This document shows positions 15,030-20,407 of a stretch of 20,407 nt of DNA, in pieces; within the stretch, counting starts at the first letter, position 1; each line of letters begins with the position of its first letter. Under the pieces are notes generated by a model, which ran no database searches, was not told where the DNA came from, and was given only the letters and a program-made list of their open reading frames with translations. The DNA is from Aureispira sp045105775 (GTDB lineage: Bacteria; Bacteroidota; Bacteroidia; Chitinophagales; Saprospiraceae), in assembly GCA_045105775.1 (NCBI GenBank), contig JBGCDW010000149.1, positions 1-20,407 of the forward strand, given 5' to 3'. A program made the position numbers and the translations under genes.

Positions 15030-15608
15030 ATGAAGAATGCAAAAAATAAACAAGAAATAATAAAACATAATAAGACCGTTACCACTGAAGATATAAAAGA
15101 ATATTTGAATGAGTATGTAAAAAATGTTATTATTCGCTTAGGTAAAATAATAGACGAAGAAAAAGAATTTGAATATATAAATTCTCCAGAAACTCAACCG
15201 CCCAATCCCAAGAGGCCAATAGAGTTTGAGATAAACTCAGGATGTATTTTACACATTAATGAACATCGTTTACAAGTAGAAAAACCTATACCTAAAATTA
15301 TTACAGATAATGCCCACAAACTTTATTCTGTTAAGCGTATTTTTGGAAAATTAAAAATAAGCGTAAAAACACAACGTTTAAAAAACGCTATCGATAAAAA
15401 AGAACTTGACGTAAAAGATAAGAGGAGCGGATACGATTTTATAAATTTTACTGTTGACTCCAAAAAAATAATGATTGCATATTCTGATAACCAAGGTATT
15501 GTTTATCATCATGACGACCTTGATAAACTTATAGAGTGCAATGATGATAATTTTTATGATATATTTCGCTTTAATGAAGAAATTTACCCATCCCAAAACA
15601 AAGGATAA
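15030..15608 (+). CDS. Hypothetical protein, unrecognised
   Basis: 192 aa. I do not recognise it. It is Lys/Ile/Asp/Asn-rich, hydrophilic, without signal peptide or membrane segment, so probably cytosolic. Residues 1-50 are charged helix. A proline-rich hinge (SPETQPPNPKRP, 52-63) follows, then an alternating beta-type region (IEFEINSGCILHINEHRLQV; GYDFINFTVDSKKIMIAYSD). Codon use is more AT-rich than in the neighbouring core genes, as expected for transferred DNA. It starts 23 nt after the JAB gene on the same strand and is probably co-transcribed, so a shared role is possible. Confidence 0.65.
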   Translation: MKNAKNKQEIIKHNKTVTTEDIKEYLNEYVKNVIIRLGKIIDEEKEFEYINSPETQPPNPKRPIEFEINSGCILHINEHRLQVEKPIPKIITDNAHKLYSVKRIFGKLKISVKTQRLKNAIDKKELDVKDKRSGYDFINFTVDSKKIMIAYSDNQGIVYHHDDLDKLIECNDDNFYDIFRFNEEIYPSQNKG

Positions 15609-15631
15609 CCACCCCTCAAAGCCCAACCAAA

Positions 15632-15650
15632 CCCCTCATCCCTCCGAATA
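15632..15650 (+). repeat. 19-bp direct repeat flanking the TA operon, left copy
   Basis: CCCCTCATCCCTCCGAATA matches the copy at 17250-17268 (CCCCTTATCCCTCTGAATA) at 17 of 19 positions. The two lie on either side of the three-gene operon. Confidence 0.45.
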
Positions 15651-15766
15651 AAATAATCAACCAGATCAAATCCCTCCAGTTGGTCAGCTTTGATGTATAC
15701 AGAAGAGGTAACAGAAAATACTAATAGCAGCTTAAAAATTTATGAATGAACCCACTTGGACAAACT

Positions 15767-15798
15767 TTTGTTAAAAATAAACCTGTGAGTTAACTTTA
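15767..15798 (+). promoter_or_regulatory. Promoter of toxin-antitoxin operon
   Basis: TTTG (15767-15770) and TAACTTTA (15791-15798) are 20 nt apart, matching the Bacteroidota consensus in all but the last base of the -7 box. Transcription would start near 15804, about 25 nt before the TTG start codon. This placement also argues against the ATG at 15798, which lies inside the -7 box and in a different frame. Confidence 0.6.
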
Positions 15799-15802
15799 TG
15801 AA

Positions 15803-15815
15803 GATAGTTACTATC
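15803..15815. promoter_or_regulatory. Palindromic operator candidate
   Basis: GATAG-TTA-CTATC is a perfect inverted repeat at the predicted transcription start, between the -7 box and the first gene. XRE antitoxins usually bind such palindromes to repress their own operon. Confidence 0.5.
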
Positions 15816-15828
15816 ATTTGCAGACTCC

Positions 15829-16320
15829 TTGTATGCTACACATTATGAAGGAGAAGAAGAAAATGAGTATGAACGATTGATAGAGTTATGGACAGATCGC
15901 TTGTACCTTCACGAATTTGCAAAAACGGCTGCTGTTTCAAATATGGACTCATTCGTAGAGCAAGTAGTAGAAGATGCTTATGATATGGATGATTTGATGT
16001 ACGCCGAAATGGAAGGAAAAGAGCGACTGGCTAATTTCTTTCGCCCCTTGCACAACCGTGAAATAGGGTTTGTTAGTTTGTCATTGCAAAAAGGTAAAGC
16101 CAATAGGAAGAGTCCTTTACGAATTTATGCCATCCGAATAGATGTCAATATTTATCTTATTACAGGAGGAGGAATAAAGTTGGTTAGAACAATGCAAGAA
16201 AGTGAGGCGTTGACGGAAGAACTTAAAAAACTAAATGCCATGAAGAATTATCTAAAAGAAAAGGGCGTTTTTGATAATGATTCTTTTCAAGATTTTAAAA
16301 CAGAACAAGATGAAAACTAG
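15829..16320 (+). CDS. Putative toxin of a TA(C) operon, RelE/HigB-like
   Basis: 163 aa using the TTG at 15829. No in-frame ATG, GTG or other TTG exists between the upstream stop (15805) and this codon, and the resulting start (YATHYEGEEENEYERLIELW) resembles the starts of Bacteroidota homologues as I know them. Residues 65-80 (RLANFFRPLHNREIG) and 96-120 (SPLRIYAIRIDVNIYLITGG then GIKLV) have the spacing of the RelE/ParE-fold core, basic strand then hydrophobic strand. A helical tail, EELKKLNAMKNYLKEKG, follows. An mRNA-interferase activity is inferred from this weak resemblance and from the overlapping antitoxin gene (11 nt), not from a clear catalytic motif. No signal peptide. Confidence 0.6.
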   Translation: MYATHYEGEEENEYERLIELWTDRLYLHEFAKTAAVSNMDSFVEQVVEDAYDMDDLMYAEMEGKERLANFFRPLHNREIGFVSLSLQKGKANRKSPLRIYAIRIDVNIYLITGGGIKLVRTMQESEALTEELKKLNAMKNYLKEKGVFDNDSFQDFKTEQDEN

Positions 16321-16666
16321 AAGAGAGAAATTCTTGGATTTAGTTTCCAAAGAAAAGGATGGCACATTAGAAAAAGTAAAAGCAAGAAGAGCGAATAGAG
16401 CAATGCTTAGAGCATCTGGAAAAATAGCCTCTGAGGTATTGCAACGAATGGATGATTTGGGTTGGAATCAAAAACAACTAGCAACAGCAATGGAGGTAAG
16501 CCCTCAATACGTCAATAAATTAGTAAGAGGAAAAGAAAATTTCACTTTAGCAACTCTTGTAAAACTTCAACAAGTACTAGACATTCCTATTCTAGCCAGT
16601 TATCAAGAGCAAAAAGAGGAAGTATCTGTTGATTTGGAAGGAGCAGAAAAAAAGGTTATTGTCTAA
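16310..16666 (+). CDS. XRE-family HTH antitoxin
   Basis: 118 aa. The ATG at 16310 overlaps the end of the toxin gene by 11 nt, a layout that favours coupled translation; the frame is open to 16271 but those 13 residues look artificial. Residues 1-40 are basic (KARRANRAMLRASGKIA). Residues about 42-95 form a Cro/CI-type helix-turn-helix: VLQRMDDLGWNQKQLATAM, then EVSPQYVNKLVRGKENFTL. Residues 96-118 form an extra tail (EQKEEVSVDLEGAEKKVIV in part) ending in hydrophobic residues. It probably neutralises the upstream toxin and represses the operon at the GATAG palindrome. Toxin-first, HTH-second order matches HigBA systems. Confidence 0.82.
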   Translation: MKTRREKFLDLVSKEKDGTLEKVKARRANRAMLRASGKIASEVLQRMDDLGWNQKQLATAMEVSPQYVNKLVRGKENFTLATLVKLQQVLDIPILASYQEQKEEVSVDLEGAEKKVIV

Positions 16667-16739
16667 ACACCATCTATTATTGTTAGTTATGCTATTATAA
16701 CTCCTGTTCTTATAGAGGGATTTATTACAGAGCAAAAAA

Positions 16740-17198
16740 TTGAACCACGCAAAAACTATTTACAAGCTTGTTAATATTATGGGGGTAGGCTTTACTATAA
16801 ATAGAATCATAACAGAGCAATTTGCTCTATTTCCTGAGGCTTTCAATGCAAATCAAGAAGTTCAAGTTGCAAACTCCTTCAACTTCTCCTTAAATCCACT
16901 CAATCAGCAAGTAGGCGTATATGCCTCTTTTGATTTCAAACAGCAGCAACTTCTGGTGATGAGAATTGTTGTTAGTTGCCATTTTGGTATAGAAAATAAA
17001 GCGTGGAATAGTTTTATAGAAGGGCAAAGTATATGTTTACCTTTAGATTTTGCCACCAATCTTTTTAGTATTACTACTGGTACAACTAGAGGAGTCTTGG
17101 CCTCTAAGACAGAAAATACGCCTTTTTCACAATATATCGTTCCTCTGCTTGATGTCCAGAATATTATCACCTCAGAGATAGTATTCAGATTTGATTGA
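16740..17198 (+). CDS. SecB-like protein, putative TA chaperone
   Basis: 152 aa from the TTG at 16740, the only start-type codon between the upstream in-frame stop (16713) and KTIYKLVNI; an ATG at 16779 would cut into what looks like the first strand. The pattern follows SecB: an opening strand YKLVNIMGVGFTI, paired strands (SFNFSL; VGVYASFDFKQ; LLVMRIVVSCHFGI), a helix turn, then TTRGVLASKTENTPFSQYIV (114-133) and PLLDVQNII. This last part parallels the SecB segment with FPYAREC, GTFPQLNLAPVNF and so on. Family identity rests on that pattern alone. Located 73 nt behind the antitoxin gene, it would act as the chaperone of a toxin-antitoxin-chaperone system, guarding the antitoxin. A free-standing unrelated beta protein remains possible. 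Confidence 0.55.
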   Translation: MNHAKTIYKLVNIMGVGFTINRIITEQFALFPEAFNANQEVQVANSFNFSLNPLNQQVGVYASFDFKQQQLLVMRIVVSCHFGIENKAWNSFIEGQSICLPLDFATNLFSITTGTTRGVLASKTENTPFSQYIVPLLDVQNIITSEIVFRFD

Positions 17199-17249
17199 TG
17201 GAAAAACAACCTATAGGCTTTTGTAAATAGAGTTTCTCACTCAAATCCC

Positions 17250-17268
17250 CCCCTTATCCCTCTGAATA
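17250..17268 (+). repeat. 19-bp direct repeat flanking the TA operon, right copy
   Basis: Partner of the copy at 15632-15650, same orientation, 17 of 19 identical. It lies 51 nt past the SecB-like stop codon. Confidence 0.45.
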
Positions 17269-17348
17269 TTCCTAACAAAGAGAACGTGCTGGAAACTCAT
17301 CGCGCTATCAAATACACCAGCAACAGCCCCCAAAACGAAGCGTTGATA

Positions 17349-17388
17349 CAAAAAATAGGAGCCTTCTCAATCGAGAAAGCTCCTATTT
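17349..17388 (-). terminator. Terminator of the TonB receptor gene
   Basis: AAATAGGAGCCTTCTC (17353-17368) pairs with GAGAAAGCTCCTATTT (17373-17388) around AATC with one mismatch. On the minus strand it is followed by a T-run, so it ends the receptor transcript. With the T-rich sequence on the other side it may also stop reading from the accessory operon. Confidence 0.82.
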
Positions 17389-17436
17389 AATTTTTAACGG
17401 TTAATCTAGTTCAAAACTAGATATTCTATCAACGAA

Positions 17437-20238
17437 TTAGAATTTGTATTTCACATTCAAGGTGTACATGGCTCCCAATTGGCTAAAGTGATAACCATCA
17501 TAAGTCATCTGAGAGTAACGTTGGTTAAATGTAATTAAATTAGACTGTTGTTTTTGCAAAGCAGGATCATCCAAAATTGCTTGTCCTGCATCATTTAAGG
17601 CTACAAAATTCCAATTAGGTAAGATGTTGAACAAGTTATTCGCATTAACACTAAGGCTGAATTTTTCGGTGATGTTGAAAATGATGCCCAAGTCTGTTAC
17701 AACCTTAGGAATGAATTCTGTTTTTAGATTTTGATCCATTCCTTGTTGTCTGAATTCTGTTTTACCAAAATAGGTGTTATTCAAAGAGAAATCAAATTTT
17801 CCAATCTTGTAATTTACGCCCAATATCCATTTGGTTTGTGGACGAGAAGTAAAAAATAACGCCTCTTGTGTTGCATTCACTACAGACTGCCCAGCATCCT
17901 GCACTAATGTAGGATTGTTTACATTGCCTTGTAGACCATTGAAAATGGTGTAATTACCAGACAAGGTAAGGTCTAACTTGCTCTTTCCAAAACGAATGTT
18001 TCTGTAGTTCGCTACAAAATCAATACCAGTGGTTAGGGTATTAATGGCATTCACAAAAAAGCTTACATCGCTCAAGTTATTCGCCAAAAGGATATTATCT
18101 AATGGGGTGTTACCAGCAGCAGTAGCTCCAATTTCAGTACTCAATACCACTCGATCACGCATAAGGATATAATACCAATCTACTGTGATGTTGAAATTTT
18201 TAGCAGGTTTTGCTCCCACACCCACTGTAACATTGATTGATTTTTCGGCATCCAACTGAGGAATACCCAACAAGCGCGCTTGAGGGGATACGTTATTAAT
18301 CAAACCACCTACTTGGATACCAGAACCAGGAACGAAGCTATATTGTGTTTTTTGGGTATAGATTTGGTGCAAGGTTGGTGCTCTAAAACCTGTAGAACCA
18401 GAAGCACGAAGGGTAAGTTTATCATCCAAAAACTTATAACGGGTACTTACTTTACCAACAAAAGCATTTCCAAAATCGCTATAATTTTCCAAACGAGCTG
18501 TTCCATTTACTAAGAAATCTTCTGTAATATCCCAACTAAGATCTAAGTATCCGCCAAAATTATAACGATTAAATTGACCTGAGTTTTCAGGGCGATTTCC
18601 AGCAAAGGAATCCGCACCACCCCCATCATAAGAAGCCAAATCCCCAGCAATAATTGCAAAGATTTCTGATCGAAATTCTGCACCAAAAGCAATAGATAAA
18701 TTATCTAAAACACTTTTGAATACATCAATGTTTCCAACATAATGCGTAAAACTCGTTCCTCCTGGATCAAAACTAATGGGGCTATTCTCCCGATACAATG
18801 GAGCACTTGGTGATGTTTCATTAGGATCCACTACACCATTGTTATTGGCATCCACCCAAGTAGAAGGAGAATAGACATCAAATCTATTGTGGGTATTGGT
18901 TACCTTATAATTTTGAGCATTGCCACCTGTGGTAAAACTCACATCGAAATTCCATCCATCTTTTTCTGTTTTGAATCCTAATGTGGCATTGTAATCATTT
19001 AAAATTCCATCAAAAGTAGGCAAATAACCATCATAGTTATTTGGCGTACCTGGAGCAGGAAAGAAATCGGCCAAATATGGATGCGCGCTCACCGTACGCC
19101 AATAAGGCGTTCTATAATTCGCAAAACTATTTACATTTTTGTAAATATATGCAGCACTGAAATACATATTAGCATTCTCTGTAATGTCAAAACCACCATT
19201 TAAAGCAAATTTAGCAGTTGTTGTTTCTGGCGAGCCATTGATATTCCCAGCATCGGGTCTTCTAGACAAAAACTCTTCTACTACAGCTAAATCTGCCCCA
19301 AAATCATTGGCCTCACCTTGTGCATCAACCGTACCAGGACGATTGGACAACCCTACTTTTGAAAAATCTACTGTATAATTGAGAAATCCACGGTGTCCTG
19401 TTCCATAGTTTCCTAAGGCATGCCCATTATTTAAACTAAAGCCTAATGAAGCTCCATCGCCTTGCAAGCTAATTCCTGTACGCAAATTCAATACACCATA
19501 ATCTACATCATCCTTTAAAATAATGTTCATTACGCCTGCAATAGCATCAGAACCATACTGTGCAGAAGCACCATCACGCAAGATTTCTACACGCTTAATA
19601 GCATCTACAGGAATACCAGAGATATCCGCTCCTGTTTCTCCTCTACCAGGAGAAGTTTGTGTGTACAATAAAGCACTCAAATTTTTGCGTTTCCCATTAA
19701 TTAAGATCAATGTACGACTCGGGCCCATATTACGAATCTCATAAGGATCTAATAAAGAGGTCGCATCGTTTACGGGAGTCTGAACAGAATTGAAGGAAGG
19801 CACTTGGTAGGTTAACGCCTTATCAAAGGTGTTTTGCCCTGTTCTTGTTAATACCTCAGCAGGCAAAACATCAATAGGAACAGTCGTGTTGGTTGAAGAT
19901 CTAGGGCGGTTACGCGTCCCTACCACTACCAATTCCTCTAAAACTTCTACATCCTCACTAAGCACGATATCCACTGTTTTGGTTTCGCCCTCTCCTAAAC
20001 TTACTTCTATTTCTTGTGTTGCGTAGCCAATGTAAGTCACGGTTAAGGTATGTCTACCTGCCTTGACATTTAGGCTATATTTTCCATCAATGTCGGTACT
20101 TGTTCCGTTATCAACAGTAGTACTAACTACTGCTCCAATGACAGCTTCTTTTGAATCTTTGACCGTCCCTTTAATGGTTTGGGCACAAAGATGGGGGAGT
20201 ATTCCACATAGGAATACAGAAAATAAAATTGTTTTCAT
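17437..20238 (-). CDS. TonB-dependent outer-membrane receptor
   Basis: 933 aa. Residues 1-19 are a Sec signal peptide (cleavage near CAQ). Residues 21-95 form a carboxypeptidase-regulatory-like beta-sandwich (IKGTVKDSKEAVIGAVV; TDIDGKYSLNVKAGRHTLTV; YIGYATQEIEV), usual in Bacteroidota receptors. EELVVVGT (101-108) is a TonB-box-like segment. The plug covers about 115-245, with MGPSRTLILINGKRK and VEILRDGASAQYGSDAIAGV. The rest is a beta-barrel with typical phrases (LTLRASGSTGFRAPTLHQIY) and a C-terminal aromatic residue (YKF). It imports an unidentified ligand using proton-motive force. No SusD-type lipoprotein follows it downstream, so it is not shown to be a glycan SusC; iron chelate, cofactor or peptide uptake are options. 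Confidence 0.93.
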   Translation of the reverse strand: MKTILFSVFLCGILPHLCAQTIKGTVKDSKEAVIGAVVSTTVDNGTSTDIDGKYSLNVKAGRHTLTVTYIGYATQEIEVSLGEGETKTVDIVLSEDVEVLEELVVVGTRNRPRSSTNTTVPIDVLPAEVLTRTGQNTFDKALTYQVPSFNSVQTPVNDATSLLDPYEIRNMGPSRTLILINGKRKNLSALLYTQTSPGRGETGADISGIPVDAIKRVEILRDGASAQYGSDAIAGVMNIILKDDVDYGVLNLRTGISLQGDGASLGFSLNNGHALGNYGTGHRGFLNYTVDFSKVGLSNRPGTVDAQGEANDFGADLAVVEEFLSRRPDAGNINGSPETTTAKFALNGGFDITENANMYFSAAYIYKNVNSFANYRTPYWRTVSAHPYLADFFPAPGTPNNYDGYLPTFDGILNDYNATLGFKTEKDGWNFDVSFTTGGNAQNYKVTNTHNRFDVYSPSTWVDANNNGVVDPNETSPSAPLYRENSPISFDPGGTSFTHYVGNIDVFKSVLDNLSIAFGAEFRSEIFAIIAGDLASYDGGGADSFAGNRPENSGQFNRYNFGGYLDLSWDITEDFLVNGTARLENYSDFGNAFVGKVSTRYKFLDDKLTLRASGSTGFRAPTLHQIYTQKTQYSFVPGSGIQVGGLINNVSPQARLLGIPQLDAEKSINVTVGVGAKPAKNFNITVDWYYILMRDRVVLSTEIGATAAGNTPLDNILLANNLSDVSFFVNAINTLTTGIDFVANYRNIRFGKSKLDLTLSGNYTIFNGLQGNVNNPTLVQDAGQSVVNATQEALFFTSRPQTKWILGVNYKIGKFDFSLNNTYFGKTEFRQQGMDQNLKTEFIPKVVTDLGIIFNITEKFSLSVNANNLFNILPNWNFVALNDAGQAILDDPALQKQQSNLITFNQRYSQMTYDGYHFSQLGAMYTLNVKYKF

Positions 20239-20322
20239 ACACTCTACTCTATATAAGGTTCAATAAATAGAAGTTGTTTAAAAATGGAATTGTGTTGATA
20301 ATGAGTACTAATTTGGTTCTAA

Positions 20323-20397
20323 TCAAGGCGAAAATTTAGCTCATAGCAGCGCTATGGGGTCAATTTTCAACGATGAGTAGGGCAAAATTAGCTTTCA
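20323..20397 (+). repeat. Structured interspersed repeat, copy 2
   Basis: TCAAGGCGAAAA (20323-20334) and ATTTTCAACGATGAG (20363-20377) are identical to copy 1. The hairpin between them is CATAGC (20342-20347) and GCTATG (20351-20356) around AGC. One base pair of the stem differs from copy 1 with the pairing kept (T-A in copy 1, A-T here). It lies upstream of the TonB receptor gene. The element may run past the end of the window. Confidence 0.6.
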
Positions 20398-20407
20398 TTA
20401 GCGACAT

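Noticed and set aside
15798..15848. ATG at 15798 as toxin start
   Set aside because: It is in a different frame that stops after 16 codons and lies within the -7 promoter box.
17286..17390. 34-codon frame (VLETHRAIKYTSNSP...) before the receptor terminator
   Set aside because: It looks coding-like but is very short, starts with GTG and runs through the terminator hairpin; at most a gene remnant.
12583..17436. Duplicate of the tRNA-Pro 3' end as an attachment site
   Set aside because: I scanned for the T-arm/acceptor sequence downstream and saw no second copy.

Overview
The window reads as chromosomal DNA of a Bacteroidota member. It contains a type IX secretion (Por) C-terminal sorting domain, a GHMP kinase of the 'GYDIA' type beside a diphosphomevalonate decarboxylase, a TonB-dependent receptor with an N-terminal carboxypeptidase-regulatory-like domain, an ECF sigma factor, and promoters of the Bacteroidota form (TTTG, about 20 nt, TAnnTTTG). 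Composition is AT-rich and Shine-Dalgarno sequences are mostly absent. A marine Saprospirales/Aureispira-like lineage is my guess; it is not demonstrated.

Layout. Positions 1-6290 hold a secreted T9SS cargo protein (-), a large Bacteroidota-type protein of unknown function (+), and a minus-strand gene cluster: conserved lipoprotein, mevalonate-type GHMP kinase, diphosphomevalonate decarboxylase. The last two belong to the mevalonate route to isoprenoids. Positions 6698-10246 hold a small membrane protein and a convergent two-domain M16 zinc peptidase lipoprotein, separated by a 57-bp palindromic terminator. Positions 10859-12387 hold an ECF sigma factor followed by a membrane-anchored TPR protein with an anti-sigma-like N-terminus. 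They are followed by a terminator, a tRNA promoter and tRNA-Pro(GGG).

Positions 12583-17436, just past the tRNA, look like an accessory block: a Fic AMP-transferase-type protein, an intergenic region with two different short repeat arrays, a RadC/JAB-domain protein with an unusual C-terminal tail, an orphan gene, and a compact three-gene operon. That operon encodes a RelE/HigB-like putative toxin, an overlapping XRE antitoxin and a SecB-like protein, so it resembles a toxin-antitoxin-chaperone (TAC) module. It has a well-formed promoter and a perfect palindrome where the transcript should start, and a near-identical 19-bp direct repeat lies on each side of it. The window closes with a 933-aa TonB-dependent receptor (-).

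Two copies of a short structured intergenic repeat lie at the extreme left (about 37-113) and right (about 20323-20397) of the window. They share two conserved blocks around a hairpin that changes sequence but keeps pairing. The TAC-like operon, the two repeat arrays between the Fic and JAB genes, and this interspersed element are the observations most worth following.
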